From Candidatus Aegiribacteria sp. (GTDB taxonomy: Bacteria > Fermentibacterota > Fermentibacteria > Fermentibacterales > Fermentibacteraceae), in assembly GCA_030634715.1 (NCBI GenBank), contig DAOWAG010000008.1:1-13670 (forward strand): DNA of 13,670 nucleotides, read 5' to 3'. Position numbers and translations under genes: made by a program. A model generated the notes under the pieces. That model saw nothing but the letters and a program-made list of their open reading frames with translations. It was not told the origin of the DNA and did no database searches. Positions 1-7,302 of this stretch are shown here, piece after piece (positions within the stretch are counted from its first letter, which is position 1; each line of letters opens with the position of its first letter).

Positions 1-1
1 C

Positions 2-286
2 CCGGTTCTTCCCGATTCAGGTGCATCTGCTGATATGGCGGCGTCTCTTGGATTTATACCTCCTTTCCGGTCAGACAATCCAGAGAGCCTGGCGAATACA
101 ATTGTGTCCGCTGCAGCAATTTCCGATTCAGAGACATCAAATAAACTTAGAGCGTTTGCTCTCGATGGTCATGATTGGGATTCAGTGTTCCGAAGGATAG
201 AGATTTATTACGAAAGAATCATCAATGCAATCAGAGATGGGAATCCGGACTGCTTGATCTCCCCTGATAAATGGTGGGAAGAATGA
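2..286 (+). CDS. C-terminal end of a GT4-type glycosyltransferase (5' truncated by window edge)
   Basis: The reading frame is open from base 2, the first complete codon, to TGA at 284-286, giving 94 visible residues. It begins PVLPDSGASADMA, which resembles the nucleotide-sugar-binding loop of GT-B glycosyltransferases of family GT4, where a Pro-Val-x-x-Asp-x-Gly-Gly/Ala-x-x-Asp/Glu pattern lies near the C-terminus. It ends with a helical WDSVFRRIEIYYERII segment, similar to the closing helix of many GT4 enzymes. The ATG at 35 is internal, not the start, because the family similarity begins before it. Such enzymes transfer a sugar from a nucleotide-sugar to a lipid or glycan acceptor at the cytoplasmic face of the membrane. 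The stop overlaps the next gene's ATG (ATGA at 283-286), so the two are probably translationally coupled, and a NodB-like deacetylase next door fits envelope-glycan work. The specific sugar and acceptor cannot be told from this fragment. Confidence 0.72.
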   Translation, partial: PVLPDSGASADMAASLGFIPPFRSDNPESLANTIVSAAAISDSETSNKLRAFALDGHDWDSVFRRIEIYYERIINAIRDGNPDCLISPDKWWEE

Positions 287-1023
287 AGGCTAAATGGATT
301 CATGTTACTCTTCACGATGTTTCTCCCAGACATGAAAAAACAATTATGCGAATTCACGATGAACTGGTTGAACTGGGAGTGACTCGGTACAGCATGCTTG
401 TTGTTCCCGACTTCTGGGGGAGATGGCCGCTCGAGGATTCCCCCGCATTCTGCGAATGGCTCAGAGAGCTGTCCGATGCTGGAACAGAGATGATACTTCA
501 TGGATACTATCACCGTGACAGCATCGGCAGCCACGGATCTGTTGATAGAGTCAGATCAGCACTCTTCACAAGAGGAGAGGGAGAATTCCTGGGACTTGCC
601 TGTCAGGCTGCCGCAGAACTGCTTGAAAAAGGAAAGAATGATCTGGAGCGAATTCTGAAAACTGATATAACGGGTTTCGCTGCGCCAGCATGGCTTTACA
701 GCAGAGGAACGCTTGAGGCGCTTTCGGAAGGGGGATTCACATATGCCGAAAGCAGATGGAGAACATGGAATCCCGCGACAGGCGTTACATATCTGAGAGT
801 GCCGGTGGTGAATTATGCCGGAGGTAGCAGATTGAAAAGATGTGTAGCCGATCTTTGGGTTACATCATCGAGGGTTGTTCTTGGCGGAATGCGGGATGTC
901 AGGTTCGCGATTCATCCTGCGGATTTCGAGAATGAGATCACCCACGATAAAATTCTCAAGTATATTAAGATACTTCTCAGGAAGAGAACAGCAGGGGGGC
1001 ATGCACTCTCCCGGTGCGAGTAA
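283..1023 (+). CDS. DUF2334 / NodB-like polysaccharide deacetylase family protein
   Basis: This 246-residue protein starts at ATG 283. An in-frame ATG at 271 would add only four residues; I prefer 283 because it gives the coupled ATGA overlap with the glycosyltransferase stop and has a GGGA-type site just before it. The sequence keeps the metal-site landmarks of the carbohydrate esterase 4/DUF2334 fold: LHDVSP with Asp12 near the N-terminus, HGYYH (His73 and His77), GFAAPAW at 131-137 and IHPAD at 210-214 near the C-terminus. Members of the superfamily remove acetyl groups from N-acetyl sugars in polysaccharides, but many DUF2334 proteins have no proven substrate. There is no signal peptide, so it probably acts in the cytoplasm. 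The glycosyltransferase partner suggests a role in making a deacetylated glycan or glycolipid. Family assignment is firm; substrate is inference. Confidence 0.85.
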   Translation: MKAKWIHVTLHDVSPRHEKTIMRIHDELVELGVTRYSMLVVPDFWGRWPLEDSPAFCEWLRELSDAGTEMILHGYYHRDSIGSHGSVDRVRSALFTRGEGEFLGLACQAAAELLEKGKNDLERILKTDITGFAAPAWLYSRGTLEALSEGGFTYAESRWRTWNPATGVTYLRVPVVNYAGGSRLKRCVADLWVTSSRVVLGGMRDVRFAIHPADFENEITHDKILKYIKILLRKRTAGGHALSRCE

Positions 1024-1041
1024 TAGAACAGGGGACGGGAA

Positions 1042-1731
1042 ATGTATCTAGGATTCGTCAATATGAATGCAGGATTTCTGATCATTATTGCAGCGATGAT
1101 CATAGGCATGATTGCCAGATCAAAGGTTAACGGCACTTACAGAAAGTTCAGTAAAGTATCCACAGGCAGAGGGCTTTCAGGGGTTGTTGTCGCGAGACAG
1201 ATACTTGATAATTATGGCCTGGCCAATATTGGTATTGAAGAAATATCAGGGCATCTTACGGATCACTACGATTCCCGCAGCAGTACTCTGAGACTCTCTC
1301 AGAATGTTTACAGCGGGACATCAATTGCTTCAGTAGGAGTTGCCGCGCACGAAGCCGGGCACGCTGTTCAGGATGCGATGGGCTACGGTCCATTCCAGAT
1401 TAGACAGAAGCTGGTTCCGGTCGCCAATCTGGGATCCCAGATGCTTTTCCCATTGATAATCGGCGGTCTGTTCTTCCATATTACAGCGCTTTATTACATT
1501 GGTGCTGCTCTATACGGTGCCGCGCTGCTGTTTCAGCTGGTAACCCTTCCAGTTGAATTCGATGCAAGCAGAAGAGCAGTCGTTTACTTGGAGAAGAGCG
1601 GTAGCATGACTGCTGGTGAACTGCAGGGCGTCAGAAAAGTGCTTGGCGCCGCGGCCATGACATACGTTGCTGCTGCGCTTGCTTCTCTCGGGCAGATGAT
1701 CTGGCTGCTTCTTGCCGGGAGGAGAAGGTAA
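1042..1731 (+). CDS. YugP-family membrane zinc metallopeptidase
   Basis: This 229-residue protein belongs to the Zn_peptidase_2 (YugP) family. Residues 9-25 form an N-terminal membrane segment. The family pattern then follows in order: LTDHYDSRSSTLRLS (72-86), the zinc-binding HEAGH (103-107), and LPVEFDASRRA (169-179), whose Glu172 is a candidate third metal ligand. Further hydrophobic segments lie at about 134-168 and 201-225, so this is a multi-pass inner-membrane protein. The length matches the family norm of about 225-235 residues. A purine-rich GGGGACGGGA precedes the ATG; an internal ATG at residue 8 is a weaker alternative. It lies 18 bases after the deacetylase stop, and its TAA overlaps the ATG of the following M50 protease by one base (TAATG), so the two proteases should be co-translated. 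YugP proteins are poorly characterised, so a role in membrane-protein quality control is inference. Confidence 0.92.
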   Translation: MYLGFVNMNAGFLIIIAAMIIGMIARSKVNGTYRKFSKVSTGRGLSGVVVARQILDNYGLANIGIEEISGHLTDHYDSRSSTLRLSQNVYSGTSIASVGVAAHEAGHAVQDAMGYGPFQIRQKLVPVANLGSQMLFPLIIGGLFFHITALYYIGAALYGAALLFQLVTLPVEFDASRRAVVYLEKSGSMTAGELQGVRKVLGAAAMTYVAAALASLGQMIWLLLAGRRR

Positions 1732-2363
1732 TGGGTATTGAAACTCCATTCATAATTATCCTTGTTTTCTTCAGTGTCGTATGCCACGAAATAGCCCATG
1801 GATATGTTGCCCTGAAGCTTGGCGATCCCACAGCCTATAGAATGGGCAGGCTTACCTTTAATCCAATTCCTCACATAGATCCTATTGGAACCATTCTTCT
1901 TCCTGCAATGTTTTTAATAACCAACAGCCCGATAATGCTTGCATGGGCAAAACCGGTTCCGGTTGATCCCAGGCATTTCAGGAATCCCAAGCAGGGGATG
2001 ATGTGGGTTGCCATTGCAGGTCCTGCGACAAACCTTGCCATTGCCCTTGTGTTAACAATCCTGCTTCATCTCGCGTCCGGTATCATGCCTGCTATACTCA
2101 TGCACAGTCTGGCTATGGCCGCTCTTATGAATATTGTTCTAATGGTTTTCAACCTGCTGCCGATTCCACCTCTTGATGGCAGCAGAATTGTCGCAAGATT
2201 TCTTCATGGACAGGCTCTGTACAGTTACAGAAAACTTGAGCGCTTCGGACTCTTCATCGTGTTCGGTCTCCTCTGGTTTGGAGCCCTTTCAAGAATTCTG
2301 TATCCGGCATTGAACTTCGCCGTCCGAAACCTCGATCTCTACCAATTCCTCCCACGGTTTTAG
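1731..2363 (+). CDS. Site-2-type intramembrane metalloprotease (peptidase M50 family)
   Basis: This 210-residue, almost wholly hydrophobic protein has HEIAHG with His19, Glu20 and His23 inside the first membrane helix. The second M50 hallmark, NLLPIPPLDG at 141-150, provides Asp149 as the third zinc ligand. A GPATN motif at 98-101 is also typical. The short length and lack of PDZ or CBS domains place it with the minimal bacterial site-2 proteases rather than RseP or SpoIVFB proper. Such enzymes cut transmembrane segments after a first, outside cleavage. An AGGAGAAGG ribosome-binding site sits inside the end of the YugP gene, and the TAATG overlap suggests tight coupling with it. The substrate is unknown, and no anti-sigma factor is encoded nearby. 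The gene ends six bases from the convergent lipoprotein gene, with no terminator hairpin visible between them. Confidence 0.92.
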   Translation: MGIETPFIIILVFFSVVCHEIAHGYVALKLGDPTAYRMGRLTFNPIPHIDPIGTILLPAMFLITNSPIMLAWAKPVPVDPRHFRNPKQGMMWVAIAGPATNLAIALVLTILLHLASGIMPAILMHSLAMAALMNIVLMVFNLLPIPPLDGSRIVARFLHGQALYSYRKLERFGLFIVFGLLWFGALSRILYPALNFAVRNLDLYQFLPRF

Positions 2364-2369
2364 TGCAGG

Positions 2370-4004
2370 CTAGAAAGTTGTCCACATTCCCGGATCTGAA
2401 GGCAATTCGTCAAGTATTTCTTCATTGATGATCAGAATGTACTTCTCTTCAAGATCCTGAATTAATTCAACAGTTGCCTGCTCCTGAAGTCTGACGGTGG
2501 CCATATTCCACAGATCACGCCTGACTTCATTTATGGTCGCAACTCTTGGAGGAACTACTTCCATAAGTCGAAGCAGAGCCGATCCATCATCAGCGAATAC
2601 GCCGATTGGGCCCAACCACCTTGTAGTGTCGGACGGATCGAGTGAGAAGACTTCCTCTCCGTGACCTCCAGGAACTTCTCCGGATCTCAGAGGTCTGGTT
2701 ATCTGGGGTCGAGTCGAATCAGCCTCCAGGTATCCGAAACCGCCCAGCTCGGAGATAAACTCTTCCAATTCCTCGCCATATACGGCCTGCTGAAAATCAT
2801 CCATTCTCTCAAGTGGAATGTATACTGCCTGCAGTACACGCTTCTCCTCGATCATGAAAGGCTCTTCAAGGGTCTCATACTCGTACAGAATGTCTGAGTC
2901 GGTTACGTTTACACTTGAGCGTATTACGTCGTTGTAGTACTCTTCAGAAGTGAAATTGAGCAGGTAGGTTTCCGATTCATTCCGCAGCGAGTCGAGTAAT
3001 TCTGGAGATTCGTCCTGCATGAACTCATAGAAATAGCACTGCATCAGCAGTACGTTTATCATATCCGTAATCCATACCGAAGATCCGGGCTGAACATTGA
3101 TGCGGGTATCAAGGTAAAGAATCTCATCTTCCAGGTTTTTCACTGTCCAGGTTCCGAAATCCGATTCAACAAGAACTGCATCATCCGGCAAATCAGCATC
3201 ACCGGTAAGGTGCTGAACGAAAATTTCAACTAGAGCTGAATCAATTGTAACCGAGTAATCAGTGTAGACGCGCATATTAACATCCTGTGCCCATCGCTCG
3301 AATCTTGCTTCAGAAAGATCCCTTGTTGCCATATCGCGAATTGTAGCCGGATCCGAAAGAGCATTCTTGATCAGGACAGAATCGACCATTATCAGCGTAT
3401 CGAGTCTTACGAGCAGACCAGATGCATCTGTTCCTGTTTCATGTAATTCCAATGTATCAAGGTGAAGGGCAAGTTCAAACGAAAGTTCCGGAAGGTGTAC
3501 AGCACCGGCGCGATATTCATTGAAAGAACCGGGATTGACCGTATACACCACGTTCCTGCCCAGTCGCTCAGCGTAGAACTGTATGTCGGATTCGGTAATT
3601 GCTGCTGCTTCCCGTTCAAGCAGTAATGCTTTTGCGGCCGCTGCGCTTTCGACCATCAACCAGGAATTCCTGTAATTCAGAAAAAGAGGATCAATCAGAT
3701 AACCCTCCGCCTGCAATTCCTTCTCAAGGATGACTCTTCTCCCGTATGCTACAATGTATTCCCCGATTGTATTGTCCTTTGAAAGGAAGGATTCCCTCTT
3801 CAGACTATCCATTCCAAGCCATGTCTCGCCGAGTTCTCCTACGGAGATGGAGTCATCCTGGACAGCCAGAATCCAGGTTGAATTATCAGCTGAGGTTCCG
3901 AAACACGCAGTGAGAACAATAAGGAGTGCCACTGAAGCTGTTATGCAGATTCTATAAAGTTTCAAAAGTGAATATTCCTTTCTGAGTAAACCTGAATACT
4001 CCAT
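2370..4004 (-). CDS. Lipoprotein with SurA-like N-terminal region and degenerate parvulin (PpiC-type) domain
   Basis: This 544-residue protein has a lipoprotein signal ending VLTAC (Cys34), so it should be lipid-anchored and exported. After it, residues 43-105 read like the helical SurA/PrsA N-domain, with a short strand, an ISVGEL segment and a long helix. Residues 365-385 resemble the linker before a rotamase domain. Residues 386-485 fit a parvulin fold loosely: an IPL strand near 397, GGFGYLE at 421-427, FSLDPSDTTRWLGPIGVF at 453-470 and a closing LLRLMEV strand. Typical catalytic residues are not clear, so it may be a chaperone rather than an active prolyl isomerase. The middle (about 150-360) has no family I recognise. 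The ATG at 4004 has GAGG ten bases upstream, but a TTG at residue 14 (3965-3963) also follows AAGGA and would give a more normal 21-residue signal starting with Lys. It lies 16 bases after the mutase stop and is probably the last gene of that operon. Confidence 0.72.
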   Translation of the reverse strand: MEYSGLLRKEYSLLKLYRICITASVALLIVLTACFGTSADNSTWILAVQDDSISVGELGETWLGMDSLKRESFLSKDNTIGEYIVAYGRRVILEKELQAEGYLIDPLFLNYRNSWLMVESAAAAKALLLEREAAAITESDIQFYAERLGRNVVYTVNPGSFNEYRAGAVHLPELSFELALHLDTLELHETGTDASGLLVRLDTLIMVDSVLIKNALSDPATIRDMATRDLSEARFERWAQDVNMRVYTDYSVTIDSALVEIFVQHLTGDADLPDDAVLVESDFGTWTVKNLEDEILYLDTRINVQPGSSVWITDMINVLLMQCYFYEFMQDESPELLDSLRNESETYLLNFTSEEYYNDVIRSSVNVTDSDILYEYETLEEPFMIEEKRVLQAVYIPLERMDDFQQAVYGEELEEFISELGGFGYLEADSTRPQITRPLRSGEVPGGHGEEVFSLDPSDTTRWLGPIGVFADDGSALLRLMEVVPPRVATINEVRRDLWNMATVRLQEQATVELIQDLEEKYILIINEEILDELPSDPGMWTTF

Positions 4005-4020
4005 ATGGAGTTATCCTCTG

Positions 4021-5685
4021 TTATAGAACCGTGCCGGGTCTGTATTCTCCGAATTCATCCCTGAGTACCCGGCATATTTCACCAAGAGTTGCGTAGCACC
4101 GCACCGAATCAAGTATGAAAGGCATCAGATTATCATTCGATCCTGCAGCTTTGCGAAGAGCTTCAAGACTTGTAATAACAGCATCGCCATCCCTTTTTTC
4201 CCTTATGCTGTCAAGTTTGGACAGCTGCGATTCGGCAACGGTTGGGTCAACTCTCAGCAAGCCTTCCGGCGGTCCCTCCGGAACTTTATAACTGTTAACA
4301 CCGACGACAACTCTTTCCGTACTTTCAATCTCACGCTGATATCTGTAAGCTGAATCCTGAATTTTTCTCTGAGGATACCCACTCTCAATTGAGTTAACCA
4401 TACCACCCATTGAATCGATTTTTTCTATATATTCCAGAGCCTCTTCCTCTATCTTATCTGTAAGGTTTTCAATGAAATAGCTACCCGCCAGCGGATCAAC
4501 CGTATTCGCTACACCTGATTCATTAGCCACAATCTGCTGTGTTCTAAGAGCTATCCGAACCGCCTTCTCAGTCGGGAGAGAAAGAGCTTCATCCCTGCTG
4601 TTCGTGTGGAGGCTCTGAGTCCCGCCGAGTACCGCCGCGAGAGTTTGAATTGCTACTCTCACGATGTTGTTGTCCGCCTGTTGAGCAGTTAGAGTGGAGC
4701 CGCCTGTCTGAGTGTGAAAACGCATCATCAGGCTCTTTGGATTCTCTGATTTGAACCTCTCCCTCATGATCTGGCCCCATAATCTCCTCGCAGCTCTGAA
4801 TTTAGATACTTCCTCAAGCAGGTCATTGTGCGCATTAAAGAAAAAACTCAGTCTGGGAGCAAAATCATCAACATTCAGTCCCGCTTCAATTGCCGCTTCA
4901 ACGTATGCTATACCATCGGCAAGAGTGAATGCGACTTCCTGTGCAGCTGTACAACCTGCCTCGCGAATATGATATCCTGAGATACTTATAGTGTTCCATT
5001 TCGGTACATTCTCACTGCAGAAACAAAAAATGTCAGTTATGAGTCTCATGGATTGGGCAGGGGGGAAAATATAAGTTCCACGAGCCATGTACTCCTTCAA
5101 AATGTCATTTTGAATTGTACCGCGAAGCATTTCAGCCTTGATGCCCTGCTTCTCAGCTACCACAATGTACATCGCAAGGAGAACCGTGGCTGGTGCATTT
5201 ATGGTCATGGAGGTGGAAACAGTATCAAGGGGAATCTGACTGAACAGGATCTCCATATCGGAGAGGCTGTCGATGGCGACACCGACCTTACCTATCTCTC
5301 CCTCACAGAGCGGATGGTCAGAATCGTATCCTATCTGAGTCGGTAGATCGAATGCCACTGAAAGTCCGGTCTGTCCCTGTGCAAGAAGGTAACGGTATCG
5401 TTCATTTGATTCCTCGGCCGTTCCGAATCCCGCATACTGCCGCATTGTCCAGAAGCGGCCTCTGTACATTGTGGGCTGTACTCCCCTCGTATAGGGATAT
5501 TGACCCGGGAACCCCTGTTTCTTCAGATATTCCTCACCCGGTTTTTCAGGGAAGTAAACTCGCTCCACCGGCTCTCCTGATCCGGAGATGAAAGTCTCTT
5601 TTCTTTCTGGAAATTTTCTCAGAACAGGGTCAAGAATGTTTTCTTCCCAGAGTTTCTTCTTCTTTTCGAATTCTGCATCACTCAT
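4021..5685 (-). CDS. mcmA: Methylmalonyl-CoA mutase, large (catalytic) subunit without B12-binding domain
   Basis: This 554-residue protein is the TIM-barrel catalytic chain of methylmalonyl-CoA mutase, which interconverts (R)-methylmalonyl-CoA and succinyl-CoA using adenosylcobalamin. Landmarks are [20 protein letters not shown] (71-90), [15 protein letters not shown] (111-125), [20 protein letters not shown] (189-208), [11 protein letters not shown] (234-244) and [11 protein letters not shown] further on. Aligned by eye to the Propionibacterium enzyme, Tyr74, Arg202 and His239 match Tyr89, Arg207 and His244, the residues that bind and rearrange the methylmalonyl carboxylate. Isobutyryl- and hydroxyisobutyryl-CoA mutases differ at the first two, so methylmalonyl-CoA (or a close homologue) is the likely substrate. 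It ends at RPGTVL without the roughly 130-residue cobalamin domain, as in two-gene archaeal-type mutases; no small subunit, epimerase or MeaB chaperone gene is in the window. Its ATG overlaps the butyrate kinase stop by one base. Confidence 0.95.
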   Translation of the reverse strand: MSDAEFEKKKKLWEENILDPVLRKFPERKETFISGSGEPVERVYFPEKPGEEYLKKQGFPGQYPYTRGVQPTMYRGRFWTMRQYAGFGTAEESNERYRYLLAQGQTGLSVAFDLPTQIGYDSDHPLCEGEIGKVGVAIDSLSDMEILFSQIPLDTVSTSMTINAPATVLLAMYIVVAEKQGIKAEMLRGTIQNDILKEYMARGTYIFPPAQSMRLITDIFCFCSENVPKWNTISISGYHIREAGCTAAQEVAFTLADGIAYVEAAIEAGLNVDDFAPRLSFFFNAHNDLLEEVSKFRAARRLWGQIMRERFKSENPKSLMMRFHTQTGGSTLTAQQADNNIVRVAIQTLAAVLGGTQSLHTNSRDEALSLPTEKAVRIALRTQQIVANESGVANTVDPLAGSYFIENLTDKIEEEALEYIEKIDSMGGMVNSIESGYPQRKIQDSAYRYQREIESTERVVVGVNSYKVPEGPPEGLLRVDPTVAESQLSKLDSIREKRDGDAVITSLEALRKAAGSNDNLMPFILDSVRCYATLGEICRVLRDEFGEYRPGTVL

Positions 5686-6779
5686 TAGAGTGTTTTCCTC
5701 CGTGGGTTGTATACTTTTGCCTTCTCTTCTCTTTGAAGTACTCTCAGACCTCCAAGCGCAAGAGCTTCCATCTCCATCTCACCGGGATAGACCAGAATCT
5801 TCGCAATAAAATCCGTATGACTGCGAATCATTTCCACGAAGTTTTTGTCATAAGCGATTCCACCGGTTAGTACTATCGCATCAACATTGCCCTCAAGAAC
5901 GGTTGCCATGGCTCCAATCTCCTTGCTTACCTGGTATGCCATTGCTTCGTAGATCAGAGCGTACTCATCGTTTCCGTTCTTGATCTCTTCTTCGACATAC
6001 ATCATGTCGTTTGTACCAAGATAAGCCACAATACCACCGGCGCCCTTGATCATTTTTTTGACTTCCGGCAGAGTACGTTTTCCGCTGAAGCAAAGTGCTG
6101 TAAGATCACCAACAGGTAAACCTCCGGATCTTTCAGGCGTGAAAGGGCCATCACCGTTAAGAGCGTTATTAACATCAATAACTCTTCCAGCTTTATGAGC
6201 ACCCACTGAGATTCCTCCACCGAGATGAACCACTATGAGATTTACCTGTGCATATGTCTTATTAATATCTGCGGATGCTTTCCGGGCAACGGCTTTCTGA
6301 TTCAGGGCATGGAAGATCGATCTTCTGGGAAGATCAGGATGACCCGAAAACCTTGCAAGAGGTTCCAGCTCATCTACAACAACTGGATCAACTATGAACG
6401 CGGGACAGTGGGCTTCTTGAGCGAGTTCATTTGCTATTGGAGCTCCCAGATTAGAAACATGCTCCCCCTGAACACCTGCGCGGAGATCTTCAAGAAGCTC
6501 CTCGGCTACTTCGTATGTTCCTCCCTCAACAGGATAGAGAACTCCACCCCGTCCGACAATCGCGTCGAAGGATGCAATATCGTAACCAGCTTTCTCAAGC
6601 TCATTTTCAATAACATCTTTTCTGAAATCGTACTGATCGAAAATGTGGTCGAATCCTGCCAACTCACCATTGGAATGATTTATTTTAGCAGACCATACTT
6701 CCTTTTCGTTCTGAAACACAGATATTTTGGTTGACGTAGAGCCTGGGTTGATAGCTAGTATTCTGTAGTGGTCTGACAT
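5685..6779 (-). CDS. buk: Butyrate kinase (acyl-phosphate to short-chain acid plus ATP)
   Basis: This 364-residue protein is a full-length butyrate kinase of the acetokinase (ASKHA) family, which makes ATP from ADP and butyryl-phosphate and is often active on propionyl-, isobutyryl- or branched acyl-phosphates. The phosphate-1 loop NPGSTSTK is at 11-18, VGRGG at 75-79, [13 protein letters not shown] at 183-195, [18 protein letters not shown] at 205-222, the adenosine-site VLTGGIAY at 303-310 and [10 protein letters not shown] at 339-348. The ATG at 6779 follows GGAGAAGA. It is the first gene of a minus-strand operon: its TAA overlaps the ATG of the mutase by one base (TAATG). That pairing suggests the acid released may be propionate from the succinate/methylmalonyl-CoA route, though butyrate is equally possible. 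The usual partner, phosphotransbutyrylase, is encoded on the other strand at 11801 rather than next to it. Confidence 0.95.
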   Translation of the reverse strand: MSDHYRILAINPGSTSTKISVFQNEKEVWSAKINHSNGELAGFDHIFDQYDFRKDVIENELEKAGYDIASFDAIVGRGGVLYPVEGGTYEVAEELLEDLRAGVQGEHVSNLGAPIANELAQEAHCPAFIVDPVVVDELEPLARFSGHPDLPRRSIFHALNQKAVARKASADINKTYAQVNLIVVHLGGGISVGAHKAGRVIDVNNALNGDGPFTPERSGGLPVGDLTALCFSGKRTLPEVKKMIKGAGGIVAYLGTNDMMYVEEEIKNGNDEYALIYEAMAYQVSKEIGAMATVLEGNVDAIVLTGGIAYDKNFVEMIRSHTDFIAKILVYPGEMEMEALALGGLRVLQREEKAKVYNPRRKTL

Positions 6780-6848
6780 TCTTCTCCATTCTGATTAAGC
6801 TTATACTGTAGAAGAATTCTAATTCACTCTTTCGGGAAAGCCAAGAAT
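6780..6848. promoter_or_regulatory. Divergent intergenic region with overlapping -10-like elements
   Basis: These 69 bases separate buk (minus) from the 131-residue gene (plus), so promoters for both should lie here or in the gene ends. TATACT at 6802-6807 is a good plus-strand -10 candidate. CTTATA at 6800-6805 reads TATAAG on the minus strand and overlaps it, so one AT-rich box could serve both directions. No convincing -35 is seen for either. An EcoRI-like palindrome AGAATTCT is at 6813-6820. Promoter assignment is inferred from base composition and gene orientation only. Confidence 0.35.
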
Positions 6849-7244
6849 GTGAGAAATGCAAATATCCGAGCAGCCGAAGAACTGAAGTTACTACTCAAAC
6901 AGATGGAGCGCATCCGTGAAAGTTTCAGGCTGCAGAAGGATGAAGTACTAGCGAAGAAGGATCTGAAAGAACTTTATATCCTCAGAGAGCTTTCGAAGAG
7001 AAAGTACCAGCCTATGCTGAGGGATATATTCAGGGATATCAGAAGACTCTCCTGCATGATCGGTTTTGATGAACCGGGCGGAGAGGAAGCGGAGGATCTG
7101 ATGATTGAAGCCGAAAAAGTATTCATGGAACTCCATGCACATCTGATATCCGTACCCAACCGACTGATTCGCGTTTTCAAATCCGGAGGAATCGACCTCA
7201 ATCTGAACGGCAACTATGAGAGTGATTCATCGCAGCTGGACTGA
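6849..7244 (+). CDS. Uncharacterised small helical protein, 131 residues
   Basis: I do not recognise this protein. The only reasonable start is GTG at 6849, preceded by GGGAAAG at 6834-6840; the frame is open upstream to 6795 but contains no ATG. Residues 1-65 are very rich in Lys, Arg, Glu and Leu and look like one or two long amphipathic helices, possibly coiled coil, with little predicted beta structure. Residues 66-81 hold an acidic turn (DEPGGEEAEDL), followed by another helix (about 82-105) and a polar tail ending DSSQLD. There is no signal peptide, membrane segment or cysteine cluster; the single Cys is near position 69. It precedes aspS by 58 bases in the same direction, so the two may be co-transcribed. 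A cytoplasmic, perhaps nucleic-acid- or protein-binding, role is a guess. Codon use looks like the neighbours, which supports a real gene. Confidence 0.68.
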   Translation: MRNANIRAAEELKLLLKQMERIRESFRLQKDEVLAKKDLKELYILRELSKRKYQPMLRDIFRDIRRLSCMIGFDEPGGEEAEDLMIEAEKVFMELHAHLISVPNRLIRVFKSGGIDLNLNGNYESDSSQLD

Positions 7245-7302
7245 ATATGTATATTAGCTCTTCTAATGATAAATACGAGCTTTCAAGATAGAGAGGTTTT
7301 CC

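Noticed and set aside
208..534. A 108-codon frame on the minus strand
   Set aside because: It overlaps both the glycosyltransferase end and the DUF2334 gene, which are clear on the plus strand.
6225..6734. A 169-codon open frame on the plus strand
   Set aside because: It is antisense to buk, rich in Cys, Asn and Ile in a way unlike the neighbours, and has no ribosome-binding site of note.
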